Source: Fidelibacterota bacterium
GTDB lineage: Bacteria; Fidelibacterota; Marinisomatia; SCGC-AAA003-L08; D37C17
Direction: 5' to 3'
Assembly (NCBI GenBank): GCA_004124405.1
Contig: SCKP01000005.1
Span: 1 to 55,025, forward strand
DNA length: 55,025 bases
The notes below the pieces were generated by a model. It saw nothing but the letters and a program-made list of their open reading frames with translations, did no database searches and was not told the DNA's origin. The translations under genes were made by a program, and so were the position numbers. Every line of letters starts with the position of its first letter. Position 1 is the stretch's first letter. This document shows, in pieces, positions 27,359 through 34,955 of the stretch.

Positions 27359-27694
27359 TTGAAGCATCTATTTAATGCAATAATCACTATTATCGCAATG
27401 ACATCATTCATTTTATTTGCCGGTGCAACCAAAGAAGTATCTTTTAATATTTCCGGTATGACCTGCCAGGGGTGTGTTGGAAAAGTATCTGGGATTTTAG
27501 ATAATACGCCCGGAGTCAACAATTACAAAGTAAGTATTGAAGATAAAAACTGTAAAATCAGTTATGATGCTGCCTTAACAAATCCGGAGGCAATTAAAAC
27601 TGAATTATTAAAAACTCATTTCACAATTGGTGATGCAATCATTGAAAAACAAAGATCATCTATATTTTCGCGGATAATAAATATATTTAAATAG
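27359..27694 (+). CDS. Exported heavy-metal-associated (HMA) domain protein, MerP/CopZ-like
   Basis: A 111-residue protein with a signal peptide (about 1-22, ending FAGA) and one HMA domain carrying the metal-binding GMTCQGC motif (C37 and C40 region). The ferredoxin-like fold continues as VGKVSGILDNTPGV and VSIEDKNCKISYD. The start is TTG, well supported by AGGAGA 8 nt upstream. It is transcribed divergently from the Cus operon. It probably carries Cu+ or a similar ion in the periplasm, as MerP does for mercury. An unusual tail (SSIFSRIINIFK) follows the domain. Confidence 0.88.
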   Translation: MKHLFNAIITIIAMTSFILFAGATKEVSFNISGMTCQGCVGKVSGILDNTPGVNNYKVSIEDKNCKISYDAALTNPEAIKTELLKTHFTIGDAIIEKQRSSIFSRIINIFK

Positions 27695-27709
27695 ACTGTT
27701 ATTTTATTT

Positions 27710-28123
27710 ATGATTCCTGGAAAAATTACAGATTACCCTCATCATTATGAGCTCAAAACCAGGTGGAAAGACATAGATTCATTTGGTCATGTGAATAATG
27801 CAGTATTTCTCACGTATATTGAGGATGCACGTATAACATTTTTTTACAGATGGAATATTATAGAAATGAAAAAATCGCTGATTGTAGCTTCAATAAAAAT
27901 AGATTACCTTCAACAAATTGATCATCCCTCAAACTTAATTGTTGGTCAGAAAATATCCCGTATTGGAAATAGCAGCTTTGATATTCAATCCACTATATTT
28001 ATTAAGGACGACCCCAAACCAGCTGCCAATGCAGTAGTAACCTGCGTTTGTTTTGATTATGAACAGAATAAACCCGTACCGGTTTATGATGAGATTAAAG
28101 CAGACTTCCCACTGGATAAATAA
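27710..28123 (+). CDS. Acyl-CoA thioesterase, 4HBT (hot-dog) family
   Basis: Cytoplasmic 137-residue protein of the 4-hydroxybenzoyl-CoA thioesterase group. It has the family N-terminus TRWKDIDSFGHVNNAVFLTYIEDAR, in which the Asp of WKDID and HVNN segment form the active site, followed by VASIKIDYLQQI. YbgC/FadM-like proteins hydrolyse short or medium acyl-CoAs. It starts 15 nt after the HMA gene, so it may share that transcript, but no functional link is obvious. Confidence 0.88.
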   Translation: MIPGKITDYPHHYELKTRWKDIDSFGHVNNAVFLTYIEDARITFFYRWNIIEMKKSLIVASIKIDYLQQIDHPSNLIVGQKISRIGNSSFDIQSTIFIKDDPKPAANAVVTCVCFDYEQNKPVPVYDEIKADFPLDK

Positions 28124-28145
28124 TTGACCTCCCATTTTTAGTTTT

Positions 28146-28347
28146 TCACAGTATTTCAGTTAACAGCTGAAAATTAAAGCTGAATTTGTGGTTTGAATCA
28201 CAAAATACCCCCTCAAAAAGGTCAATGTGACCACCATCACTAAACGTGTATTCAAGAGGAGATACTTTATAAGAGGCAGGGGCACTCCTCTAAATAATCC
28301 TGTTCCTGCACTGGTACATTTACGCAAAGGCCCACAATGGCGGTCAT
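28146..28347 (-). pseudogene. Frameshifted small gene with strong ribosome-binding site
   Basis: On the minus strand AGGAGG stands at ideal distance from ATG 28347. The frame reads MTAIVGLCVNVPVQEQDYLE and stops after 26 codons at 28267. The frame one base behind continues with natural-looking protein (SPLEYTFSDGGHIDLFEGVF) to a TGA at 28146. Adding one base at the CCCC run near 28280 would join them into a 67-residue protein. The gene is therefore broken, uses a -1 shift at the C run, or contains a sequencing error. I do not recognise the family. A hairpin covers its start (separate entry). Confidence 0.4.
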
Positions 28348-28372
28348 GCATATCTCCTCCTGTATGACCGCT
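28339..28372 (-). promoter_or_regulatory. Hairpin sequestering a start codon
   Basis: GCGGTCAT and ATGACCGC (28340-28347 and 28364-28371, extended by a G-U pair) form an 8-9 bp stem with a 16-nt loop. On the minus strand the loop holds the ribosome-binding site AGGAGGA, and the 3' arm begins exactly with the ATG of the small gene at 28347. On the plus strand it could instead act as a weak terminator for the thioesterase. The same spacer has other short inverted repeats (TTTGTG/CACAAA, GGTCA/TGACC, GAGGAG/CTCCTC). Confidence 0.45.
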
Positions 28373-28421
28373 TCCTTATTACTGGATGAATCTATATATA
28401 ATATTTCTGTAATTTAATACT

Positions 28422-30515
28422 ATGAAATTATTTCAAAAATTATATTTCTCATTTCTACTTATTGTTTCAGCGTGTTATAATTCCCCAAATGTAGAGATAT
28501 TCAATGTTCAAAGGAATTTTGACAATCCACTTATTTATTCACTTAATCAAAATATCAATTTCGCAAAAATTAATGAAAAGAATATTGAGCAGGCATTAGA
28601 CTTTGTTTTAAGAGAGGCAGATATAATTATTTCTGAAATATTAGCTATTTCTAACAATAATTACACTTTCAATAATACCCTGTTGAGATTAGATGATTTG
28701 TATAATACGGTATCAAAGGTTTGGAATCCTCTTGAACTTTTAGCTTCAGTTCATCCAAATGTTAAAATTAGAGAAAAAGCTAATAAATCGATTTTAATTT
28801 TTCAAAATTATTTTGTTGAGTTATCTGCAAATGAAGCATTGTTTGAGATTGTACTCCAATTTTCTACTACAAATGAAGCCAAAAATTTACCGATAAATCG
28901 GAAACGGTTTTTAGAAAGTGAACTTCGAGATTTTCGCAACAGCGGACTCGGATTATCAATGAAGGATCGCGAAAAACTAAAACTGTATCAAAATATAATT
29001 TCTGAATTGAGTCTAAATTATGAAAACAACCTTGCTTCCCATTTAGATACTATATTTATAACATTTAATATGACTGAAGGGCTCCCAGCTGATTATTTGC
29101 AAAATCATTTGCAAAAGGACGGGAGCTATGGTATCGATCTATCCTATCCCTCATTTTACCCTTTTATGGAATATGCAGAATCAGACTCCTTGAGAAAAGT
29201 TTTGCGATATAAATTCCTGAATAGGGGGATGCCTTATAATTTAAATATATTAGATGAGATTTTATTAAATCGTAAATCCTTATCTGAATTGCTAAAATAT
29301 CCCTCATATGCTGCACTGAATATTGAAGATGCAATGGCAAAAACACCTGAGGCAGTTTGGAGGTTTGAGAAAGATTTAATCAAAAAAATAAATCAAATTG
29401 CAGATGTTGATACTGAAGAATTGTTACAATTGAAGCGTGATCTGAAAGGTGACGATGGTGAAATTATATTTGATTGGGAAAAATATTATTATGAAAATAA
29501 GCTCCTACAGAAAAAATACAATGTAGATTCTGAAGAAGTTAAGCAATATTTTCAAGTGGATAATGTCATAAATGGATTATTTATAATTTCCAGCCAATTA
29601 TTCAATTTAAAATTTCTTGAGATAGATAATCCCTCTGTATGGCATTCTGATGTGCGGATGTTTGAAGTGAGAGAGAATGCTGACAATAGATTAATTGGGC
29701 AGTTTTATCTAGATTTGTATCCCCGGGAAAATAAATATCAGCATGCAGCTGCATTTTCTATTGTTAGTGGGAAGAAATTAAACTCTCGGTACCAGCGACC
29801 AATTTCATGCTTAGTGTGTAATTTTCCTCCGCCTGGTAAAAATACTCCTGCTTTATTATTGCATGAGGATGTAGAGACATTTTTCCATGAGTTTGGTCAT
29901 TTACTTCATGACATTCTTACAAAAACAGAGTTATCCAGCCAAGCCGGCTCATCGGTTGCTATGGATTTTGTGGAAGCTCCATCTCAGATGCTTGAGAATT
30001 GGGTCTGGAATAAAACATCATTAAGCCTGTTTGCCACTCATTATAAAACTGGTGAGATAATTCCAGATTCACTTTTAAATCGTATGCTGATGGCAAAGAA
30101 TATTCAATCTGGAAATAATTTACTTCAACAAATATTTTATGGATTATTAGATTTAACTCTTCATGAAGAATTTGATTCTTCAAGTTTAAAATCAACAACA
30201 GAAATTATGAGTGAATTGCAAAATTCTATTACCCATTATACCTATACTGTGGGTACTCACCAGCAAGCATCATTTGATCATTTATTAGGGTATGGCGCTT
30301 CGTATTACGGATATCTCTGGTCAGAGGTTTATGCCGCAGATATGTATTCAGTTTTTGAAAAAGAAGGATTATTGAATTTAGAAACTGGTCTTCATTTTAG
30401 AAGAACCATTCTTGAAAAGGGGGGTAGCGAAAATCCAATGAACCTTGTAAAAGCATTTCTCAGACGAGACCCCAATAATGAAGCCTTCCTGAAAAATCAT
30501 GGTATTATTGATTAA
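28422..30515 (+). CDS. M3-family zinc metallopeptidase (oligopeptidase A/Dcp-like) lipoprotein
   Basis: Zinc oligopeptidase of 697 residues. The signal peptide ends in a lipobox (LIVSAC, Cys about 19), predicting membrane attachment, unlike cytoplasmic PrlC. The catalytic HEFGH motif is at 489-493, preceded by LLHEDVETFFHEFGHLLHDI, with a downstream MDFVEAPSQMLENW that supplies the third zinc ligand region as in M3 peptidases. The C-terminal YLWSEVYAADMYSVF is also conserved in the family. The role is breakdown of short peptides, probably in the periplasm. It stands alone after a 298-nt gap. Confidence 0.93.
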   Translation: MKLFQKLYFSFLLIVSACYNSPNVEIFNVQRNFDNPLIYSLNQNINFAKINEKNIEQALDFVLREADIIISEILAISNNNYTFNNTLLRLDDLYNTVSKVWNPLELLASVHPNVKIREKANKSILIFQNYFVELSANEALFEIVLQFSTTNEAKNLPINRKRFLESELRDFRNSGLGLSMKDREKLKLYQNIISELSLNYENNLASHLDTIFITFNMTEGLPADYLQNHLQKDGSYGIDLSYPSFYPFMEYAESDSLRKVLRYKFLNRGMPYNLNILDEILLNRKSLSELLKYPSYAALNIEDAMAKTPEAVWRFEKDLIKKINQIADVDTEELLQLKRDLKGDDGEIIFDWEKYYYENKLLQKKYNVDSEEVKQYFQVDNVINGLFIISSQLFNLKFLEIDNPSVWHSDVRMFEVRENADNRLIGQFYLDLYPRENKYQHAAAFSIVSGKKLNSRYQRPISCLVCNFPPPGKNTPALLLHEDVETFFHEFGHLLHDILTKTELSSQAGSSVAMDFVEAPSQMLENWVWNKTSLSLFATHYKTGEIIPDSLLNRMLMAKNIQSGNNLLQQIFYGLLDLTLHEEFDSSSLKSTTEIMSELQNSITHYTYTVGTHQQASFDHLLGYGASYYGYLWSEVYAADMYSVFEKEGLLNLETGLHFRRTILEKGGSENPMNLVKAFLRRDPNNEAFLKNHGIID

Positions 30516-30530
30516 CCTGATAGTAACTAA

Positions 30531-30659
30531 CTAATTCTGTTCGTCTTTAGGTTCGACTACAGGTAGAAAATTTCTCAGAATAGATTCAACGATATCCAAT
30601 TGCTTCTTAAGATCTTGGTTTTTGCTTAACTGTTTTTGATATAAGTATTGCCAATCCAT
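30531..30659 (-). CDS. Possible small protein (42 residues)
   Basis: Minus-strand frame beginning MDWQYLYQKQLSKNQDLKKQ, with heptad-like spacing of hydrophobics followed by a Pro/acidic tail, ending TAG 15 nt after the M3 peptidase stop in convergent orientation. Composition and absence of odd residues look protein-like, but no clear ribosome-binding site is present and no family is recognised. Confidence 0.35.
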   Translation of the reverse strand: MDWQYLYQKQLSKNQDLKKQLDIVESILRNFLPVVEPKDEQN

Positions 30660-30731
30660 TAGTGACAAATTATGTGAGTGGGAAAATTAATTTTGTGATC
30701 TGTGCAATACTAATCTGGGGTGAGTGCATGA

Positions 30732-30747
30732 TGTGATTTTTATCACG
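30732..30747. promoter_or_regulatory. CRP/FNR-type palindromic operator
   Basis: TGTGATTTTTATCACG matches the TGTGA-N6-TCACA pattern of CRP/FNR-family sites in nine of ten conserved positions. It sits 24 nt before the S-box-like RNA and about 236 nt before the small exported ORF. A related half-site, TTGTGATCTGTGC, lies about 45 nt upstream. No CRP/FNR gene is in the window. Confidence 0.45.
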
Positions 30748-30770
30748 TTTCAAAATGAAAGGCTAATAAT

Positions 30771-30860
30771 GTCAGACCCGGGTCAGATAACCATTCGCGA
30801 GGAGGAGCATGCTGTTTCTCAGAAGCCATCCAGCAACCGGACCTAATTTTGTCATCGTTA
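30771..30860 (+). ncRNA. Candidate structured leader RNA with S-box (SAM-I) resemblance
   Basis: Within the 431-nt space after the M3 peptidase, a G+C-rich stretch stands out. It contains, in SAM-I order, GAGGAGGAG, AGAAGCC, GCAACC and GGACCTAATT (compare SAM-I GAGaGGtGGAGG, TGAAaCC, GCAACC, GGtGCTAATT). GGGTC (30780-30784) can pair with GACCT (30840-30844) as a closing stem. The P4 helix normally between GCAACC and the GGnnCTAAT box is missing, and no terminator follows. It may be a diverged or decayed riboswitch or another RNA. An AAAGGAG occurs downstream at about 30868 without an ATG at proper distance. Confidence 0.35.
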
Positions 30861-30967
30861 TAAAAAAGGAGATAATTAATATCATTTAAATTCTTAATTG
30901 TAACAGCTTTTAAAGAGAGAGAAAACCAATAGAATTACCCTTTATTTTGAAACAAGTCCAAATTGTA

Positions 30968-31231
30968 ATGAAAAAGCAATTAATTTATATTATTAATATC
31001 AGATTCAGATTCGCTGTCATTCTGTTTATTTTACTCTCGGCTATTTCAGGCAGAGCAGGAGATTTATTATTTCATTCTATAGAATCTCACCTTTCTAAAT
31101 ATCGCTACAGCATTAATAAAAGAGATATTTCGGTGATAAATGGTATAATTCGTTTGGAAATTACTACACGGCGGACAAAAAATATTAATGACAGCTCCAG
31201 TAGAGTTGGTATTAAAATTATCTCAGGGTAA
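30968..31231 (+). CDS. Small exported protein of unknown function
   Basis: An 87-residue frame from ATG 30968 (an upstream in-frame TTG at 30947 is less likely). A basic N-terminus and hydrophobic core (FAVILFILLSAISGRAG) form a signal peptide. The mature part of about 58 residues is polar and rich in Ile, Arg, Ser and Asn, ending VGIKIISG, with no cysteines. No family is recognised. It lies downstream of the CRP-type palindrome and the structured RNA, which could control it. It could also be a remnant of a longer gene. Confidence 0.4.
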   Translation: MKKQLIYIINIRFRFAVILFILLSAISGRAGDLLFHSIESHLSKYRYSINKRDISVINGIIRLEITTRRTKNINDSSSRVGIKIISG

Positions 31232-31267
31232 ACTTAGTTCAGACCAATTTTTTAATATAATAAGTAT

Positions 31268-32884
31268 TTAATTTACTGCCTTAAAAAGATTGATACTGAT
31301 AGTTGCTAATTCCTCACTTGGAAAGAGTGCTTGATATTTCGGTTCTGGAATTAATCCAGCCTTTTCGGCAGCATCCAGCATAGTATCCACCTCAATGATA
31401 TATTGGTCAGAATAGCCATGGGTTCCATCATATGCTGTGGCTACTGTACTCCCCAAATTGTGGGCGGTGACCTCAGGTGGTATGGTATGTAGCTCAAGGA
31501 TCAGCAGTCCATATTTACTCACATAATCATGCCATGAACTGAAATGCTCAATAAGGTTCTGCTTTAACTCTTTATTTGGTATCCATCGGCCTCTAAAAGC
31601 AAATGCGCCGGTAGAATTACAAACAGTATCATGAAAGGTTTTTTTTGGAGGTGAATAGATTCGATTATGATCAAGAAATGATCTCACATTTAACATTTTT
31701 TGAAGGTCCAAACCATATTCTTGTTTCAAATTTTTCGCATAATCTGCCGGATTGCTAATATCGCCATGAAGGATTGAATGCTCAATTTTTGCTTCCTGCA
31801 ATGTAATGGTGCTCGCCAGGCGGGCGGCTTTATTGAAATCAGCGCCGATAATTTTAATAGGGTAGAGGTGGAGGTGTTTTCCCCGTTCTGTTTTGTTCTT
31901 TACCACTTCAAATAAATGCTTCAATAAAGTGCCATCTCCACAACCCATATCGGCAATCCCTATAGGCTGCTCATCCAGAGGCTTATTAAATATGTGGGTG
32001 ATTATTTCGTCAATTTTCCTGAAATAGAGTGAATGCGCTCCGCCGCTTCCCCATACATTCATGTGACGATTTACATGGGTTTCTAAGCCGTTAGGACTCC
32101 GCTTCCAAAGAACATTTGGATTGCCAAATAGCAACTCGGGCATTTGATTAAATGTGGGCAGGTAAGAGACGGTCACCCCGTAAGCAGTTGAGCGTTTAAT
32201 AAAGAATCGACCCTCTTCTGAAAAATAATATTTACTATTTTTTATTACTATCCATTTCAAATAAATAAATAAGCTGAATATTGAACTCATGATGGGCAAT
32301 GTATCTCCCATACTTTCTAAATTGATATCTGATTCATTCTCTAAACTTTCCAGGAAGAAATCACTCATACCCAACGCCACCAATATTGGCCCCACCAATA
32401 AACCCTCTAGATGTTTAGACACATCCCACTCGGTGCTGCCGGGTGCAGGTACATTTGAATTTAAAGTATCCAGGCAAATTTGCAGGTTTTGAAATTCATC
32501 TTGAATATCTTTTGCATGGGGGTCAAATAAATATTTATCAATATCTATAAGAAAAGGAATAAAAGTATAAAATCTATCATAATAGTGGGCATGGGCCAGC
32601 CCTTTCACCCCTTTTTCGGTTAAATGAAATTCAATATCTTCACCATCCTGAATAATATTCCGTTTTAACCATCCCTGGGAAGCCAACAGTCTCAGCGCTA
32701 CATTCATATAGCCTGCATTACATTCATATTTACTCAAAATATCCTGAATGGTAAAGGTTTTATTTTCCAGAATGAATTGGGTGATACCATTATTAAATAA
32801 AGTAGCTATGGTGGAACATAAGGTAATCCCATCTAAATGTTGGAATAATATCCCCCTTAATTGTTTTTTTCTATCTTTGGTCAT
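31268..32884 (-). CDS. Class I SAM-dependent methyltransferase, AprA-MT-like
   Basis: A 538-residue protein. The N-terminal half (about 1-250) has winged-helix-like segments (TIQDILSKYECNAGYMNVAL). A Rossmann methyltransferase domain follows, with the SAM-binding IADMGCGDGTLLKHLF near residue 308, acidic D in IIGADFN, HGDISNP, and MLNVRSFLDHNRIY. This combination strongly recalls, from memory, the methyltransferase domain of the apratoxin loading module (AprA), here as a free-standing protein. No polyketide or peptide synthase genes are nearby, so substrate and product are unknown. A PKS-derived or lipid-linked carboxyl substrate would be my first guess. It is divergent from hisC across a 200-nt promoter region. 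Confidence 0.75.
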   Translation of the reverse strand: MTKDRKKQLRGILFQHLDGITLCSTIATLFNNGITQFILENKTFTIQDILSKYECNAGYMNVALRLLASQGWLKRNIIQDGEDIEFHLTEKGVKGLAHAHYYDRFYTFIPFLIDIDKYLFDPHAKDIQDEFQNLQICLDTLNSNVPAPGSTEWDVSKHLEGLLVGPILVALGMSDFFLESLENESDINLESMGDTLPIMSSIFSLFIYLKWIVIKNSKYYFSEEGRFFIKRSTAYGVTVSYLPTFNQMPELLFGNPNVLWKRSPNGLETHVNRHMNVWGSGGAHSLYFRKIDEIITHIFNKPLDEQPIGIADMGCGDGTLLKHLFEVVKNKTERGKHLHLYPIKIIGADFNKAARLASTITLQEAKIEHSILHGDISNPADYAKNLKQEYGLDLQKMLNVRSFLDHNRIYSPPKKTFHDTVCNSTGAFAFRGRWIPNKELKQNLIEHFSSWHDYVSKYGLLILELHTIPPEVTAHNLGSTVATAYDGTHGYSDQYIIEVDTMLDAAEKAGLIPEPKYQALFPSEELATISINLFKAVN

Positions 32885-32985
32885 TGGTTTAATTTATGCT
32901 TTCTCAGTATTGCCCAAAAAGTTTTGATTTAGGTGTATTTATATATTTTTGTAATTCATGATATTCCTGTAAGTTTGCCAAATGC

Positions 32986-33013
32986 TTGACAAATTAGTAA
33001 GTGAGTATATACC
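32986..33013 (+). promoter_or_regulatory. Sigma-70-type promoter of hisC
   Basis: A perfect TTGACA (32986-32991), a 16-nt spacer, and TATACC (33008-33013) precede hisC by about 70 nt. The implied leader contains a 17-codon out-of-frame ORF (33041-33094) overlapping the hisC start, which has no histidine run, so classical attenuation is not indicated. Confidence 0.6.
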
Positions 33014-33084
33014 ATTCAAACTAAATTTGCGCGCATTTTTATGAAAATAACTGAAACTCAAACAGTAATTAAGGATAGAATTTT

Positions 33085-34188
33085 ATGCCCTTAGTACCCA
33101 GACACATCAGAAGCCTCCAATCGTATAAACCAGGGCGACCCATTGAAGATGTTCGTAGGGAACTGGGATTAGAGCATATCATTAAATTAGCGTCTAATGA
33201 AAACCCCCATGGCCCTTCTCCTAAGGCATTGGAAGCGGTAAGGTCAACCTTAGCAGATAATTTTCGCTACCCGGATGCCTCAGCATTTGTTCTCAGGGGA
33301 AAGTTGGCAGAATGTTTTAATATAAAAATTGACAATGTAGTGGTGGGCGGGGGAAGTGAAGGGGTTATGTCCACCATTATGCGTACATTCCTGCGCCAGG
33401 GGGATGAAATTATTGCTGCAGATAATTCATTTATTGGTTTTCGGGTCCTGGCAAATGCCAGCGGAATACATACTAATTGGGTACCCTTGAAAAACTACCA
33501 TCATGATTTACCGGCAATTGCTGAGCAAATAAACGATTATACCAAAATTATTTATTTGGCGAACCCTGATAATCCAACCGGTACCTATTTCCCAAAATCT
33601 GAGTTTGATGCCTTTATGGCTCAGGTACCGGAACGGGTGCTTGTATTATTAGATGAAGCCTATTTTGAATATGCCTGCCATTTATCAGATTATCCTGATT
33701 CTATGCAATACCGCTATGATAATGTTATTACTTTGAGAACCTTCTCCAAAGCACACGGATTGGCAGGTTTCAGGGTAGGCTATGGATTTGCCCATGAAGA
33801 TTTAATTGAAAACCTGAATAAGGTAAAACTTCCCTTTGAACCCTCATGGCCCGGACAAATAGCCGCTCTTGCAGCCCTGGATGATAGCGAATTCATTCGG
33901 CAAACAGTTATCAATTGTCATACAGAAATGAAAAAAATGGAGCAGGCATTTCAAGAATTTGAAATTAAAACCATACCATCTGCAGCTAATTTTATCACCC
34001 TTGTATTTCCATCTGAAAAAGAAGCCCATTCCTTTAATGAGAAGATGTTGTATAAAGGGATTATTCTCAGGCATCTTACCGGTTGGGGGCTCCCTAATTG
34101 TGTAAGAATGACAGTAGGCACGAAAGAAGATAATAGCTATTTAATAGACCAGTTAGATGAGGTGATTCCACTAAAAGTGGGAAGTTAA
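33085..34188 (+). CDS. hisC: Histidinol-phosphate aminotransferase
   Basis: PLP enzyme converting imidazole-acetol phosphate and glutamate to histidinol phosphate in histidine synthesis. It has 367 residues with the family opening MPLVPRHIRSLQSYKPGRP, then KLASNENPHGPSP, YLANPDNPTGTY, LLDEAYFEY and the PLP-lysine motif TFSKAHGLAGFRVGYG (Lys222). The C-terminal RMTVGTKEDN holds the substrate arginine. It is isolated from other his genes; members of this subgroup can also act on phenylalanine or tyrosine precursors. AAGGA lies 11 nt upstream. Confidence 0.93.
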   Translation: MPLVPRHIRSLQSYKPGRPIEDVRRELGLEHIIKLASNENPHGPSPKALEAVRSTLADNFRYPDASAFVLRGKLAECFNIKIDNVVVGGGSEGVMSTIMRTFLRQGDEIIAADNSFIGFRVLANASGIHTNWVPLKNYHHDLPAIAEQINDYTKIIYLANPDNPTGTYFPKSEFDAFMAQVPERVLVLLDEAYFEYACHLSDYPDSMQYRYDNVITLRTFSKAHGLAGFRVGYGFAHEDLIENLNKVKLPFEPSWPGQIAALAALDDSEFIRQTVINCHTEMKKMEQAFQEFEIKTIPSAANFITLVFPSEKEAHSFNEKMLYKGIILRHLTGWGLPNCVRMTVGTKEDNSYLIDQLDEVIPLKVGS

Positions 34189-34498
34189 TAGGTACAATAG
34201 CCAACCTGGTTGTTGAGTTTTATTTTCAAGTTAATATTGGTAATTAATACTAATTTATAATTGAAATAATATGTAAACTAAAATATGAACGAAAAATTAA
34301 AGAGCTTTCATAAATTATTATAATAATAATATAATACAGTATGTTATACTATTATTATTAAAGCTATACATTATACTAATATGCTCATTTCAACTGTGTT
34401 ATAAATAACTCTAATTCCCTCTTGTCCATGCGAACTCTAAACATCTAATTTTATGCCCTCAATCATGGGCAAAATCGCAGGGGCAATAATAAATAAAA
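34189..34498. other. A+T-rich intergenic region with palindrome
   Basis: This 310-nt gap between hisC and smpB holds no recognisable gene. TAATAATAATA (34321-34331) and TATTATTATTA (34350-34360) form an 11-bp perfect inverted repeat with an 18-nt loop. The spot is almost pure A+T, so the hairpin is weak and may be chance. A possible TATAAT-rich promoter zone covers 34310-34380, but no single -35/-10 pair stands out. Confidence 0.4.
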
Positions 34499-34954
34499 AT
34501 GAGCAGCAAAGTCATAGCCACCAACCGCAAAGCATGGCATGAATATCATATCCTTGAAAAATATGAGGGAGGAATGGTTCTATATGGTTCGGAGGTGAAA
34601 GCAATTCGTGAGGGGAAGGCGAACATAAAAGAAGCTTATATACGCTTTATTGATAATGAGCTTTTCACGGTGGGAATGCATATTGGCAAATACTCCAATG
34701 AAGGCTACTCCACCCACAGCCCTGTGCGTGATCGAAAGTTATTGCTTCATAAAAAAGAACTCTTAAAACTACGCAAAATGGTGGATGAGAAAGGTAAGAC
34801 CTTGATTCCTCTTTCTCTATATTTGAAGGGCGGGCGAGTGAAGATAGAGTTTGGGTTGGCTCAAGGTAAAAAAATGTGGGATAAGCGTAAAACCAAAATG
34901 GATAAGGATGTAAAACGCCAAGTTGATAGAGCCATGAAAAATTACAATAATTAA
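34499..34954 (+). CDS. smpB: SsrA-binding protein SmpB
   Basis: Binds tmRNA and brings it to stalled ribosomes for trans-translation. All family landmarks are present in 151 residues: ATNRKAWHEYHI, GMVLYGSEVKAIREGKANI, ELFTVGMHIGKYS, RDRKLLLHKKEL, LIPLSLYLKGGRVKIEFGLA and the basic tail GKKMWDKRKTKMDKD that enters the decoding centre. It leads a run of translation genes and ends 1 nt before tyrS. The ssrA RNA itself was not found in this window. Confidence 0.98.
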   Translation: MSSKVIATNRKAWHEYHILEKYEGGMVLYGSEVKAIREGKANIKEAYIRFIDNELFTVGMHIGKYSNEGYSTHSPVRDRKLLLHKKELLKLRKMVDEKGKTLIPLSLYLKGGRVKIEFGLAQGKKMWDKRKTKMDKDVKRQVDRAMKNYNN

Positions 34955-34955
34955 T

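Noticed and set aside
28160-28351. 63-codon minus-strand frame starting at ATG 28351
   Set aside because: It shares the ribosome-binding site, but its translation looks less protein-like than the composite frame from ATG 28347; kept only as an alternative.
33041-33094. 17-codon leader frame before hisC
   Set aside because: No histidine run, no ribosome-binding site and no terminator/antiterminator pair, so attenuation is not supported.
34321-34360. A+T palindrome as a terminator or origin element
   Set aside because: Almost pure A+T, no flanking DnaA boxes seen, and 133 nt from the hisC stop; chance is likely.
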